Below are positions 17,832-27,001 of a DNA stretch of 47,421 bases, piece by piece. The notes beneath the pieces are model-generated. The model was given only the letters and a program-made list of their open reading frames with translations. It had not been told where the DNA came from and did not search any database. Each line of letters starts with the position of its first letter. The first letter of the stretch is position 1. Source of the DNA: an uncultured Oscillospiraceae bacterium (lineage in GTDB: Bacteria; Bacillota; Clostridia; Oscillospirales; Oscillospiraceae); NCBI GenBank assembly GCA_944385395.1, contig CALWXA010000063.1, positions 1 to 47,421 on the forward strand, given 5' to 3'. A program made the translations under genes and the position numbers.

Positions 17832-19549
17832 AGGCTCGCCTCCTGTTCCGTCAGCAGGAATTTGGTGATGGGAGACCCGGCAGCCACCATGGGCCGCACC
17901 ATCTCATCCATGTCCAGCACGCAGTCGATGACGGCTCCGGTGCCGCAGGAGAGGGCCTGCCGGAAGGCCTCCTCCATCTCCTGACGGTTGGTGGCCCGAT
18001 AGCCGTGGAGCCCATAGGCCTCCGCCAGCTTCACGAAATCCGGCCCCCGGTCCAGAGTGGTTTCGGAGAAGCGCTTGCCGTAGATCAGGTTCTGCCACTG
18101 CCGGACCATGCCCAGAGTGCCGTTGTTGAAAACCACCGAGATCACCGGCAGCCCATAGTGCTCCACGGTGCACAGCTCATGGCAGTTCATCCGGAAGCAG
18201 CCGTCGCCGGTGATGTGGATCACCCGCTTGTCGGGGTTGCCCATCTGAGCTCCCAGGGCAGCGCCCAGGCCGAAGCCCATGGTGCCGAATCCGCCGCTGG
18301 TAAGCAGCTGGCCGGGATAGCTGAAGTGGAGATACTTGATGGCCCACATCTGATGCTGGCCCACGTCGGTGGCCACGATGGCATCCTGGGGTGCCTGGAG
18401 CCGGATCACCTCCAGCACCTGCTGGGGGGTGAGCTTCTCACTGTCCTCTGCCACCGAGGGAGCCCGCAGGGGCAGGATCCGTTCCTTCCATTCCGGATGC
18501 TGGTACTGGGGCAGCTTCTCATTGAGCATCTCCAATACCTGCCGGGCCGAGCCGATGATGTGGTGGTCGGTGAGGATGTTCTTGTCGATCTCCGCCCGGT
18601 CGATGTCGATCTGTACGATCTTGGCCTGCTTGGCGAAGGTTTTGGGGTCCAACGCCACCCGGTCGGAGAACCGGCAGCCCACGGCGATGAGGAGATCACA
18701 CTCATCGCAGGCCACGTTGGAGGCCTGGGAGCCGTGCATGCCGATCATGCCGGTGGTGAGGAGATGGCTGCCGGGGAATCCGCCGCCGCCCATGACGGTG
18801 ATGGCCACCGGGGCGTCCATCCGCTCAGCGAAGGTGCGGAACTGCTGATCCGCCTTGCCTCGGACCACGCCGCCGCCGCAGATGAGAAGCGGCCGCTGGG
18901 ACTGTGCGATCATCTCCAGCAGGGTGTCGATATCCTGCCGGTCCACCTCCGGTTCCTTGAGCTGATGGCTTGCATTGATGTGGCGGATGCTCTCACACTG
19001 GCGGTTCTCCCGCCAGGGGATGAAGGTATAGTCCACCATCTCCGTAGGAGCGGTGACATTTTTCAGAAAGTCGATGAGCACCGGGCCGGGCCGTCCGCTG
19101 GCAGCCACGGCAAAGGCCTGACGCATCACGTCGGGGATGGTCTGGGCGTCCCGGACCAGGAAGGCCGCCTTGGTGATGGGCATGGCGATGCCGGTGGAGT
19201 CCACCTCCTGAAAAGCATCCTTGCCCAGCAGGCTCTCCCCTACATTGCAGGTGATGAACACCACCGGCGAGGAGTCCAGATACGCCGTGGCGATGCCGGT
19301 GGTGAGGTTGGTGGCCCCGGGTCCGGAGGTGGCGAAGCACACGCCCACCTTGCCGGTGGAACGGGCATAGCCGTCGGCGGCGTGGGCCGCCCCCTGCTCA
19401 TGGGCGGTGAGCACATGGCGGATCTTCCCCTGATAGCGGTAGAGCTCATCATATACGTTGAGGATGGTGCCGCCGGGATACCCGAATACGGTGTCCACCT
19501 CCTGCTCCAGCAGGCACTCCATAATGGCCTGGGTAGCTGGGATCTTCAA
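17828..19549 (-). CDS. ilvB: Acetolactate synthase, catalytic subunit (canonical copy)
   Basis: 573 aa. TPP/FAD-dependent condensation of two pyruvates, or pyruvate plus 2-oxobutyrate. All three TPP-family domains are present: N-terminal VFGYPGGTILNVYDEL with the catalytic glutamate E51 in AHEQGAAHAADGYAR, the central FAD-type domain, and C-terminal GDGCFRMNCHEL with NNGTLGMVRQWQ. These are standard for biosynthetic AHAS. The start is a TTG (19549) because the only ATG/GTG codons near the GGGAGG ribosome site run straight into stops. Paired with the small subunit just downstream. Confidence 0.93.
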   Translation of the reverse strand: MKIPATQAIMECLLEQEVDTVFGYPGGTILNVYDELYRYQGKIRHVLTAHEQGAAHAADGYARSTGKVGVCFATSGPGATNLTTGIATAYLDSSPVVFITCNVGESLLGKDAFQEVDSTGIAMPITKAAFLVRDAQTIPDVMRQAFAVAASGRPGPVLIDFLKNVTAPTEMVDYTFIPWRENRQCESIRHINASHQLKEPEVDRQDIDTLLEMIAQSQRPLLICGGGVVRGKADQQFRTFAERMDAPVAITVMGGGGFPGSHLLTTGMIGMHGSQASNVACDECDLLIAVGCRFSDRVALDPKTFAKQAKIVQIDIDRAEIDKNILTDHHIIGSARQVLEMLNEKLPQYQHPEWKERILPLRAPSVAEDSEKLTPQQVLEVIRLQAPQDAIVATDVGQHQMWAIKYLHFSYPGQLLTSGGFGTMGFGLGAALGAQMGNPDKRVIHITGDGCFRMNCHELCTVEHYGLPVISVVFNNGTLGMVRQWQNLIYGKRFSETTLDRGPDFVKLAEAYGLHGYRATNRQEMEEAFRQALSCGTGAVIDCVLDMDEMVRPMVAAGSPITKFLLTEQEASL

Positions 19550-19578
19550 ATCACATTCCTCCCTTATATCCGAAACCT

Positions 19579-20064
19579 TTACATTTTCCCCGAACCCTTC
19601 TGCAGGGCGATGATGCCGGTGCGGGCCACTTCCAGAATGTGGAAGGGCCGCAGCATCCCTTCAAAGTCGTCCACCCGGACGGGTGTATCGGCGATCTCCA
19701 TGGTCATGGTGGTGGGGGTGACATCCAGCACCCTGGCGCCCATGATCTGGCAGATGGTCATGATGTTCTCCCGGGTACGGGCGTTGGCGCTGACCTTAAT
19801 GAGCATCAGCTCCCATCCGATCATGCTGTGTTCGTCCAGCGTCCGGACCTTGATGACCTCCACCAGCTTGTTGAGCTGTTTTTCCACCTGCTCCACCACG
19901 CTGTTGCCGCTGTCCACGATGATGGTGATCCGGGACAGGCTGGGGTAATCGGTGACGCCCACCGCCAGGGACTCGATGTTGAATGCCCGCCGGGAAAAGA
20001 GACTGGTGATGCGGTTGAGCACACCGGCCTGATTTTCCACCAGGACGGAAATGGTCTGTTTCAT
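19579..20064 (-). CDS. ilvH: Acetolactate synthase small (regulatory) subunit, first copy
   Basis: 161 aa, classic IlvH/IlvN length. ACT domain begins at once with MKQTISVLVENQAGVLNRIT and FSRRAFNIESLAVGVTD; the second half MLIKVSANARTRENIMTICQ matches the C-terminal ALS_ss domain. Ribosome site GGAGGAGAGACG before ATG 20064. It lies 13 bases after the divergent catalytic subunit and is presumably its partner. The ilvH symbol only separates it from the second copy. Confidence 0.9.
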   Translation of the reverse strand: MKQTISVLVENQAGVLNRITSLFSRRAFNIESLAVGVTDYPSLSRITIIVDSGNSVVEQVEKQLNKLVEVIKVRTLDEHSMIGWELMLIKVSANARTRENIMTICQIMGARVLDVTPTTMTMEIADTPVRVDDFEGMLRPFHILEVARTGIIALQKGSGKM

Positions 20065-20077
20065 CGTCTCTCCTCCT

Positions 20078-21709
20078 TTAATCCGTGGTCAGGCACTGGC
20101 TGCTGACGTCGGCGATAAGCAGGCAGCTGCCCTTGGCTGCCATCAGCCGGTCCAATGCCTCCTCCACCTGGTCTTCTTCGCTGACGTGGATGCTCTCCAC
20201 ACCGTAAGCCGCCGCCAGAGCGGCGAAATCCGGATCACCCTCCAGGTTGACACCGAAGGACCCGTGATAGGGCGGCTGGTTCTGGATCTGATGCACCAGA
20301 CCCAGCACACCGTTGCGCAGCAGCACGATCTTCAGATCCATGCCCTTGGCCCGGACGGTGGCCAGCTCGTTCATCATCATCTGGAAAGAGCCGTCACCGC
20401 AGATCACCACCGTCTGCCGCTCCGGCTGGGCGGTTTTCACGCCGATGGCCGCCGGCAGCGAATACCCCATGGTTCCCAGTCCGCCGCTGGTAAGCAGCCG
20501 CCCGCCGCCCAGGCGCAGATGCTTGCAGGCCCACAGCTGGTTCTGTCCCACATCCACACACACCGCCGCGTCCGGCGCTAGGCGCTGTCCCAGCAGCCGG
20601 AAGAGCCGGCCGGGAAATACGCTGCCGGTGCGCACGGGATAGGTACGGCTGAGCTCGGCACTGCGCTGCAGCCGCAGCGTCTCACGCCAGGTGCCGCAAT
20701 CCACGGTGATCTCCCGGTCCATCAGCTGTCCCAGCATCACACCCACGTCGCCCACCAGGGGCACGGTGGCCTGCATGTTCTTGCCGATCTCCGCCGGGTC
20801 CACATCCATGTGGATGGAGGGCAGCCGTTTCTGCAGCTCCTTGGGGGATACAATGGCACGGTCCGCCGCCCGGGTACCGATCATAATCAGCAGATCCGAG
20901 TTGGACAGTGCCTGGTTGGCACATACATTGCCGTGGGCTCCCACCATGCCCAGATTCAAAGGATGCTCCGTAGGCAGCAGGGACAGGCCCATCATGGTGG
21001 TCACCACCGGGATACCGGTCTTTTCCACAAATTCCCGGAGCCGCTGCTGTGCCCCGGCCAGGAACACGCCGCCGCCGGCACAGATCACCGGACGCTGGGC
21101 CTTGCAGATAGCGGCAGCCACGTGGTCCAGCTGCTTTTCGTTGCCCCGGACACTGGGGTTGTAGCCCCGGATATGTACCTCCTGGGGAAATTCCACATGG
21201 CGCACCACCTGCTCCTGAACGTCGATGGGGATGTCCAGCAGCACCGGCCCGGGCCGTCCGGTGGATGCGATGTGAAAGGCCTCCGCCAGGATCCGGGGCA
21301 GCTGGGCCGCATCCTTTACCAGGTAGCAGTGCTTGGTAAAGGGGGTCACAGCGCCGGTGATGTCCACTTCCTGAAAGATATCCCGGCCCAGCAGATGGCT
21401 GGGCACCTGGCCGGTGATGGCCACCAGCGGAATGGAGTCCATGTACGCCGTGGCGATGCCGGTGATGAGATTGGTGGCGCCGGGTCCGGAGGTGACCATA
21501 CAGACCCCTACCTTCCCGGTGACCCGGGCATATCCGGAGGCCATATGTCCGGCGTTCTGCTCCGTCCGCACCAGGGTATACCCGATCTGGGGGGCCGCCC
21601 GCAGAGCGTCCGCCGCCGGGCAGATGGTGGCGCCGGCATAGCCGAACACGTGCTCTACCTGCTGGCGCAGCAGCCCTTCCACCAGTATCTGCGCACCTGT
21701 CATTGCCAT
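20078..21709 (-). CDS. Acetolactate synthase-like TPP enzyme, catalytic subunit (divergent copy)
   Basis: 543 aa, about 30 shorter than the second copy. TPP features are intact: catalytic E50 in RTEQNAGHMASGYAR, TSGPGATNLITGIATAYMDSIP, and GDGSFQMMMNEL with a following RNG. It departs from canonical AHAS at several otherwise fixed places: GYPGG is GYAGA (24-28), HEQ is TEQ, and NNGxLGMVRQWQ is RNGVLGLVHQIQN, losing the Arg and Trp that line the substrate/FAD channel. Still, it is followed directly by an IlvH-type subunit, so acetolactate synthesis is the first guess; altered 2-oxoacid preference is possible. First gene behind the attenuator. Confidence 0.85.
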   Translation of the reverse strand: MAMTGAQILVEGLLRQQVEHVFGYAGATICPAADALRAAPQIGYTLVRTEQNAGHMASGYARVTGKVGVCMVTSGPGATNLITGIATAYMDSIPLVAITGQVPSHLLGRDIFQEVDITGAVTPFTKHCYLVKDAAQLPRILAEAFHIASTGRPGPVLLDIPIDVQEQVVRHVEFPQEVHIRGYNPSVRGNEKQLDHVAAAICKAQRPVICAGGGVFLAGAQQRLREFVEKTGIPVVTTMMGLSLLPTEHPLNLGMVGAHGNVCANQALSNSDLLIMIGTRAADRAIVSPKELQKRLPSIHMDVDPAEIGKNMQATVPLVGDVGVMLGQLMDREITVDCGTWRETLRLQRSAELSRTYPVRTGSVFPGRLFRLLGQRLAPDAAVCVDVGQNQLWACKHLRLGGGRLLTSGGLGTMGYSLPAAIGVKTAQPERQTVVICGDGSFQMMMNELATVRAKGMDLKIVLLRNGVLGLVHQIQNQPPYHGSFGVNLEGDPDFAALAAAYGVESIHVSEEDQVEEALDRLMAAKGSCLLIADVSSQCLTTD

Positions 21710-21737
21710 GTTGTTCCACGCTCCTTTTTCCTTGATA

Positions 21738-21775
21738 CAAAAAAGCCCGTGACCCCTTGTGTTGGGTCACGGGCT
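21738..21775 (-). terminator. Attenuator terminator in the ilv leader
   Basis: On the minus strand: 12-bp perfect stem AGCCCGTGACCC (21775-21764) / GGGTCACGGGCT (21755-21744) with an 8-base loop, followed by six T. It lies 41 bases after the leader-peptide stop and about 30 bases before the first ilv structural gene, so transcripts must read through it to express the operon. Confidence 0.88.
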
Positions 21776-21816
21776 GTTGGCGAATCGTCTTATGTACCGA
21801 ACCTGTTAGCTCCGGT

Positions 21817-21948
21817 TTATCGGACGGCTTCCGCTGCGCCAAGGGCATGACCAAACACACTATCCTTCTCCAGTACCAGAACTACCAGTACCAGGGACAG
21901 AATAATGTAGGACAGCAGAATGCTAATGGAAGCCATCATCGTAAACAT
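21817..21948 (-). CDS. Putative ilv operon leader peptide, Ile/Leu/Val-rich (43 aa)
   Basis: ATG 21948 is preceded by GGAGG with a 5-base gap; stop TAA 21817-21819. Of residues 8-26, 15 of 19 are Ile, Leu or Val (for example IIL-S-LVLVVLVL, residues 15-26), followed by EKD and a more ordinary tail FGHALGAAEAVR. It lies between the ilv promoter and a strong terminator, exactly where a translation-coupled attenuation peptide belongs. Codons 32-34 (TTT GGT CAT) can pair with the 5' arm of that terminator. Alternative: a small single-span membrane protein, since the same stretch is hydrophobic enough for one helix. Confidence 0.72.
   Translation of the reverse strand: MFTMMASISILLSYIILSLVLVVLVLEKDSVFGHALGAAEAVR
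21846..21855 (-). promoter_or_regulatory. Candidate anti-terminator strand within the ilv leader
   Basis: On the minus strand GGTCATG (21852-21846) pairs with CGTGACC (21771-21765) of the terminator 5' arm: seven pairs, one of them G-U. Two more A-U pairs are possible beyond one mismatch. It lies six to eight codons after the Ile/Leu/Val run, so a ribosome stalled in the run would leave it free. Inference from pairing alone. Confidence 0.5.
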
Positions 21949-22022
21949 AGGATCCTCCATGGTCTGCATGGCAGGGAGTTTCCCCCGCAGGGTCAGCGGC
22001 GGCTGTGTTGCCGTCTGACTGC

Positions 22023-22051
22023 ATTATACATACCTGTGCTACAAATCGCAA
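22023..22051 (-). promoter_or_regulatory. Promoter of the ilv operon
   Basis: Minus strand: TTGCGA (22046-22051), 17-base spacer, TATAAT (22023-22028). Expected start near 22016, giving a leader of about 305 bases before the first structural gene. Confidence 0.75.
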
Positions 22052-22262
22052 TATAAAGATTTCTTATCGCCCTTATTTTGGCAATTCTGCATAATTTGTG
22101 CCGCCGTATTTTTATTCTTATTGCCGTCACCATCACTTTATATGCGTTATATCGTATTTATGGGTGTTCAAGCGTTCGTTTTTGTGTCGCTTCAAGAAAC
22201 TTCCCTGTTCTTTTTCTCCCGTGAGTGAAATTTTTCGCGTTTCCCACCGAAAAAAATTGTGC
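22052..22262. other. AT-rich divergent intergenic region between ilv and leu promoters
   Basis: No gene visible. Clearly richer in A+T than its surroundings. It contains one copy of a 13-base sequence (22186-22198) that recurs in the T-box stem I (22334-22346). Confidence 0.5.
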
Positions 22263-22291
22263 TTGACAACGGCCGCCATTTCCTGTATTGT
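22263..22291 (+). promoter_or_regulatory. Promoter of the leu operon
   Basis: Consensus TTGACA (22263-22268), 17-base spacer, TATTGT (22286-22291); transcription would enter the T-box leader at about 22298. Confidence 0.8.
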
Positions 22292-22297
22292 TAGGCC

Positions 22298-22592
22298 AAC
22301 AGCAAATGGAACACATACGATGACAGGGAGAAAGTCGCTTCAAGAAGCTGCAGAGAGCTGCCGGACGGTGCAAGGCAGTGCGGGCGGGAGCAGACGTCAC
22401 TGGCCCTGGAGTATCCTGGCTGAGATCCTTTTGGGATTTAGGTCAGGACGGGTTTCCTCACCGTTACCAGCGAGGCATCATTCACCCGGTGTCGGGCCGA
22501 TGATGAGAGGGGGCATCACAAGATGCCAACAAGAGTGGTACCGCGGAAGTGAACCTTTCGTCTCTTAGGAAAGAGACGGAAGGTTTTTTTAT
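22298..22592 (+). ncRNA. T-box riboswitch leader of the leu operon
   Basis: Untranslated leader of about 295 nt with the T-box core AACAAGAGTGGTACCGCG (22529-22546), which forms the anti-terminator contacting the tRNA CCA end. Stem I shows the AGAGAG motif (22352-22357) and a distal hairpin CTGCC/GGCAG enclosing GGTGCAA. CAGGG (22324-22328) can pair with CCCTG (22404-22408) as the basal stem. By position, GTC at 22396-22398, in the context GAC-GTC-AC, is the best specifier candidate, i.e. a valine codon; this is tentative because I aligned it by eye. Uncharged tRNA should favour read-through into leuACDB. Confidence 0.88.
22552..22590 (+). terminator. T-box-controlled terminator
   Basis: 15-bp stem (22552-22566 / 22571-22585), one mismatch, AGGA loop, then a T7 run. 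It is mutually exclusive with the T-box anti-terminator. Confidence 0.88.
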
Positions 22593-22626
22593 TTTGGAAC
22601 GAGATCATCTGGCAGGAGGACAACAC

Positions 22627-24138
22627 ATGAAGCGCATCAAGATTTTTGACACCACCCTCAGAGACGGCGAGCAGTCCCCGGGCTGCAGCATGAACCTGAA
22701 AGAGAAGATCGAAATGGCCCGCCAGCTGGAAAAGCTGGGTGTGGATATCATCGAGGCGGGCTTCGCCATCGCCTCTCCTATGGATCATAAGAGCGTGAAA
22801 GCCATCGCCGAAGCGGTGGAGCAGTGCACGGTAGCCAGCCTGGCCCGGTGCGTCAAGGGCGATATCGACGCCGCCTGGGACGCCGTGAAGGAAGCCAAGC
22901 ACCCCCGGATCCATGTGTTCCTGGCCACCAGCGATATCCATATGGAATATAAGCTGCAGATGACCCGTGAGCAGGTGCTCTCCCGCATCACCGAGATGGT
23001 GGGCTACGCCAAGAGCCTTTGCACCGACATTGAATTCTCCGCCGAGGATGCTTCCCGCTCCGAGTGGGAGTTCCTGGCCCGGTGCTATTCCAACGCCATC
23101 GCCGCCGGCGCCACCACCATCAACGTGCCGGATACCGTGGGTTACGCCACGCCTCAGGAGATGGCGGATCTGATCACGTACCTCAAGGAGCACGTAGAGG
23201 GCATCGACGGCGTGGATATCTCCGTCCACTGCCACAATGACCTGGGCATGGCGGTAGCCAACTCCCTGGCCAGCATCGGCGCCGGTGCCACCCAGATCGA
23301 ATGCACCGTCAACGGCATCGGCGAGCGGGCAGGCAACGCCAGTCTGGAAGAGGTGGTGATGGCCCTGCATACCCGCCGGGACTTCTATCAGGCGGAAACG
23401 GGCATCAATACCCGTCAGATCTACCGCTCCAGCAAGCTTTTGAGCAACATCACCGGCGTGGCCATTCCCCCCAGCAAGGCCATCGTAGGCGCCAACGCCT
23501 TCGCCCATGAGTCCGGCATCCATCAGCACGGCGTTATCGCCAATGCCCAGACCTATGAGATCATGAACAGCGCCGATGTGGGCATCCCCCAGAACACCAT
23601 GGTGCTGGGCAAGCACTCCGGCAAGCACGCCCTGCGGGAAAAGCTGGTGTCCATGGGCTACGAGCTCACAGATGAAGAACTGGAGCAGGTGTTCGTCCGG
23701 TTCAAGGCCTTCGCCGATAAGAAAAAGAACATCACCGGCAGCGATGTCGAGGCTCTGGTGCTCCACCGCCACAACCAGTTCATCGGCCAGTGCCAGCTGG
23801 CCAGCCACGTGGTGAACGCCGGTCACGGGGTGCCCAACACCTCCTACATCCGGCTGCAGCGGGGCGATGAGATCCTGGAGGATGTGGCCATCGGCACCGG
23901 TCCCCTGGATGCCTCTTTCAAGGCCATCAACCGGATGCTGGGCATGGACATCAAGCTGGAGAGCTTCAGCCTCAACGCCGTTACCGACGGCGAGGACGCC
24001 GTGGGCGAGGCCATCGTCAAGCTCATCGGCAGCGACGGCCGCAGCTATACCGGCACCGGCCTTTCCACGGATATCATCGAGTCGTCCATCCGTGCTTACG
24101 TCAACGGCATCAATAAAATGACCGACAGTGCAGAATAA
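22627..24138 (+). CDS. leuA: 2-isopropylmalate synthase
   Basis: 503 aa. Condenses acetyl-CoA with 2-ketoisovalerate, first committed step to leucine. The DRE-TIM motif [13 protein letters not shown] (7-19) opens the barrel. Metal ligands are H201 and H203 in SVHCHNDLG, and [16 protein letters not shown] follows. The C-terminal LeuA dimer regulatory domain (about residue 370 onward) is present, so leucine feedback is expected. ATG 22627 follows GGCAGGAGGACAACAC; upstream in-frame starts lie in the T-box terminator. It could also be a homocitrate/citramalate synthase paralogue, but the leuCDB neighbours argue for LeuA. Confidence 0.95.
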   Translation: MKRIKIFDTTLRDGEQSPGCSMNLKEKIEMARQLEKLGVDIIEAGFAIASPMDHKSVKAIAEAVEQCTVASLARCVKGDIDAAWDAVKEAKHPRIHVFLATSDIHMEYKLQMTREQVLSRITEMVGYAKSLCTDIEFSAEDASRSEWEFLARCYSNAIAAGATTINVPDTVGYATPQEMADLITYLKEHVEGIDGVDISVHCHNDLGMAVANSLASIGAGATQIECTVNGIGERAGNASLEEVVMALHTRRDFYQAETGINTRQIYRSSKLLSNITGVAIPPSKAIVGANAFAHESGIHQHGVIANAQTYEIMNSADVGIPQNTMVLGKHSGKHALREKLVSMGYELTDEELEQVFVRFKAFADKKKNITGSDVEALVLHRHNQFIGQCQLASHVVNAGHGVPNTSYIRLQRGDEILEDVAIGTGPLDASFKAINRMLGMDIKLESFSLNAVTDGEDAVGEAIVKLIGSDGRSYTGTGLSTDIIESSIRAYVNGINKMTDSAE

Positions 24139-24151
24139 GGAGCTGAATACC

Positions 24152-25414
24152 ATGGGAATGACAATGACGCAGAAGATCCTGGCCCATCACGCCGGATTGG
24201 ACCATGTGGTGCCCGGCCAGCTGATCCAGGCCAAGCTGGATCTGGTGCTGGGCAACGATATCACCACCCCTGTGGCCATCAATGAGTTTGATGCCGCCGG
24301 GTTCGACCGTGTATTTGACCGGACGAAGATCGCCATGGTAATGGACCACTTCGCCCCCAATAAGGATATCAAGGCCGCCACCCAGTGCAAGCAGTGCCGC
24401 ACCTTCGCCCGGCGGTTCGACATCACCCACTATTATGATGTGGGCGCCATGGGTATCGAGCACGCCCTGCTGCCGGAAAAAGGCCTGGTGGCCCCCGGTG
24501 AAGCGGTGATCGGCGCCGACTCCCATACCTGCACCTACGGCGCCCTGGGCGCTTTCTCCACCGGCGTAGGCTCCACGGATATGGCAGTGGCCATGGCCGC
24601 CGGCCAGACCTGGTTCAAGGTTCCCTCCGCCATCCGGGTATGGCTCACCGGCAAAATGGGCCCCTATGTCTCCGGTAAGGACGTGATCCTCACCCTCATC
24701 GGCATGATCGGCGTGGACGGCGCCCGGTACCAGTCCCTGGAATTTGCCGGTCCCGGGGTAGCCAATCTCACCATCTATGACCGGCTGACCATCTCCAATA
24801 TGGCCATCGAAGCCGGCGCCAAAAACGGTATCTTCCCGGTAGACGATGTGACCCGTGCCTATGTGTCCGGCCGGGTGGACCGTCCCTGGACGGCTTATGA
24901 GGCAGACCCCGACGCCCAGTACGAGCGTACCATTGAGATCGACCTTTCCACCGTGGAACCCACGGTGGCCTATCCCCACCTGCCGGAGAACGCCCATCCC
25001 GCCCGGGAAGGCGGCGACATCGCCATCGACCAGATCGTCATCGGCTCGTGCACCAACGGCCAGCTGGCAGATATGGCGGCAGCGGCGGAGATCCTCAAAG
25101 ACCGTCACCTGGCCCCCGGTGTCCGGGGCATCGTCATCCCCGCCACCCAGGAGGTGTACCGCCAGTGCATGCACCTGGGCTACACCGACATCTTCCTGGA
25201 CGCCGGCTGCATCGTCTCCACTCCTACCTGCGGCCCCTGCCTGGGCGGTTATATGGGCATCCTGGCCGCCGGTGAGCGGTGCGTGTCCACCACCAACCGC
25301 AACTTCGTAGGCCGCATGGGCCACGTGGACAGTGAGGTGTACTTGGCCTCCCCCGCCGTGGCGGCGGCCTCCGGCATCGCCGGCCATATCTGTCATCCTC
25401 AGGAGGTGCTGTAA
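24152..25414 (+). CDS. leuC: 3-isopropylmalate dehydratase large subunit
   Basis: 420 aa, aconitase-type. The [4Fe-4S] cysteines are visible in IGSCTNGQ and [34 protein letters not shown] is the other conserved block. The length (about 420 aa rather than 465) is that of the LeuC2/archaeal-like clade common in Clostridia, which shares ancestry with homoaconitase. ATG 24152 with AAGGAG 24137-24142 is preferred over the GTG 24128. It works as a heterodimer with LeuD. Confidence 0.95.
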   Translation: MGMTMTQKILAHHAGLDHVVPGQLIQAKLDLVLGNDITTPVAINEFDAAGFDRVFDRTKIAMVMDHFAPNKDIKAATQCKQCRTFARRFDITHYYDVGAMGIEHALLPEKGLVAPGEAVIGADSHTCTYGALGAFSTGVGSTDMAVAMAAGQTWFKVPSAIRVWLTGKMGPYVSGKDVILTLIGMIGVDGARYQSLEFAGPGVANLTIYDRLTISNMAIEAGAKNGIFPVDDVTRAYVSGRVDRPWTAYEADPDAQYERTIEIDLSTVEPTVAYPHLPENAHPAREGGDIAIDQIVIGSCTNGQLADMAAAAEILKDRHLAPGVRGIVIPATQEVYRQCMHLGYTDIFLDAGCIVSTPTCGPCLGGYMGILAAGERCVSTTNRNFVGRMGHVDSEVYLASPAVAAASGIAGHICHPQEVL

Positions 25415-25912
25415 ATGAACGCAAAAGGATTTGTCCACCGTTACGGTGACCATGTGGATACCGACGTCATCATCCCTGCCCGGTATCTCAATACCCAGAG
25501 CCATCAGGAGCTGGCCGCCCACTGCATGGAGGACATCGACAAGGACTTCATCCATCGGGTAAAACCCGGTGATATCATGGTGGCCGGAGCCAACTTCGGC
25601 TGCGGCTCCTCCCGGGAGCACGCCCCCATCGCCATTGCCGCCAGCGGCATCTCCTGCGTCATCGCCGCCAGCTTTGCCCGGATCTTCTACCGCAACGCCA
25701 TCAACATCGGCCTGCCCATCCTGGAATGTCCCGATGCCGCCGCCGGCATCCGGGCCGGGGATGAGGTGGCGGTGGATTTTGATACCGGCGTCATCACCGA
25801 CCTCACCACCGGCTCGGTGTATCAGGCCCAGCCCTTCCCTCCTTTTATTAAGGATATGATGGCCAAGGGCGGCCTCATGGCATCACTGAAAGCAGGGAGG
25901 GCAGCAGAATGA
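25415..25912 (+). CDS. leuD: 3-isopropylmalate dehydratase small subunit
   Basis: 165 aa, the short LeuD2 form that pairs with the short LeuC. Conserved [13 protein letters not shown] near residue 17 and [16 protein letters not shown] near residue 57, the swivel-domain substrate loop. AGGAGGTGCTGTAA precedes ATG 25415, which follows the leuC stop with no gap. Confidence 0.95.
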   Translation: MNAKGFVHRYGDHVDTDVIIPARYLNTQSHQELAAHCMEDIDKDFIHRVKPGDIMVAGANFGCGSSREHAPIAIAASGISCVIAASFARIFYRNAINIGLPILECPDAAAGIRAGDEVAVDFDTGVITDLTTGSVYQAQPFPPFIKDMMAKGGLMASLKAGRAAE

Positions 25913-26979
25913 ACAAGCGCATCGCCGTGATCCGGGGCGACGGCATCGGCCCGGAGATTGTGGAACAGGCCATCGCCGTACTGGACGCCGTGGCCCGCCG
26001 GTTCGGACATCAGTTCACCTATGCCGAAGCCCCCATGGGCGGCTGCGCCATCGACGGCTGGGGCGTTCCCCTGCCGGAGGAAAGCCTGCAGACCTGCCTG
26101 AGCAGCGACAGCGTGCTGCTGGGTGCCGTGGGCGGCCCCAAGTGGGATGCCCAGCCCCCCCATAACCGGCCGGAGCGGGGCCTCCTGCAGCTGCGTTCCG
26201 CCATGGGTCTTTTCTCCAACATCCGGCCCGCCCGGATCTTCCCCCAGCTCTCTGCCGCCTGCCCGCTGCGCCAGGACATCGCTGAGCGCGGCATCGACTT
26301 CGTGGTGGTGCGGGAACTCATCGGCGGCGTGTACTTCGGCCGCCACAGCACCGAAACGGTGGAGGGCGAAGCCAAGGCTACGGACATCATGTCCTATACT
26401 GAGTCGGAGATCCGCCGGGTGGCCCACGTGGCCTTCCAGACCGCCCAGAAGCGCCGCCATCACGTGACCTCCATCGATAAGGCCAACGTGCTGGATACCT
26501 CCCGGCTGTGGCGCCGGGTGGTGTCGGAGGTGGCAGAGGAATACCCGGACGTAACGCTGCGGCACATGTACGTGGATAACGCCGCCATGCAGCTGGTACG
26601 GGATCCCAGCCAGTTTGACGTCATCGTCACGGAGAACCTCTTTGGCGATATCCTCAGCGATGAAGCCAGCCAGATCACCGGCTCCATCGGCATGATCCCC
26701 TCCTCCAGCCTGGGCGAGGGTACCCGCGGCCTGTACGAGCCCATCCACGGCTCCGCCCCGGACATCGCCGGGCAGGATAAGGCCAACCCCATCGGCACCA
26801 TTCTGGCAGCGGCCATGATGCTGCGCTATAGCTTCTCCATGTCCGCCGAAGCCGACGCTGTGGAGCAGGCGGTGTCTGCCGCCCTGAAAGACGGCCTGCG
26901 CTGCGGCGACATCATGGCTCCCGGCTGCACCCTGGTGGGCTGCCGGGAAATGGGCCAGGAGATCTGCCGCCGAATTTGA
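25909..26979 (+). CDS. leuB: 3-isopropylmalate dehydrogenase
   Basis: 356 aa. NAD-dependent oxidative decarboxylation of 3-isopropylmalate to 2-ketoisocaproate. Conserved [13 protein letters not shown] (10-22), [11 protein letters not shown], the substrate-binding [10 protein letters not shown], and [27 protein letters not shown]. Overlaps leuD by four bases (ATGA). Last gene of the operon; the aminotransferase for leucine is not here. Confidence 0.97.
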   Translation: MNKRIAVIRGDGIGPEIVEQAIAVLDAVARRFGHQFTYAEAPMGGCAIDGWGVPLPEESLQTCLSSDSVLLGAVGGPKWDAQPPHNRPERGLLQLRSAMGLFSNIRPARIFPQLSAACPLRQDIAERGIDFVVVRELIGGVYFGRHSTETVEGEAKATDIMSYTESEIRRVAHVAFQTAQKRRHHVTSIDKANVLDTSRLWRRVVSEVAEEYPDVTLRHMYVDNAAMQLVRDPSQFDVIVTENLFGDILSDEASQITGSIGMIPSSSLGEGTRGLYEPIHGSAPDIAGQDKANPIGTILAAAMMLRYSFSMSAEADAVEQAVSAALKDGLRCGDIMAPGCTLVGCREMGQEICRRI

Positions 26980-27001
26980 TTTCTTCCTACTCCTCAAAAG
27001 T

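Noticed and set aside
17807-19948. Plus-strand open frame of 713 codons opposite the acetolactate synthase genes
   Set aside because: Same antisense artefact; the minus-strand genes are certain and fully overlap it.
21817-21948. Leader ORF as a conventional membrane protein gene
   Set aside because: Not fully excluded, but the position between promoter and terminator and the pairing with the terminator arm fit a leader peptide better.
22516-25621. Minus-strand open frames of about 500 codons opposite leuA and leuC
   Set aside because: Antisense shadows of certain leu genes.
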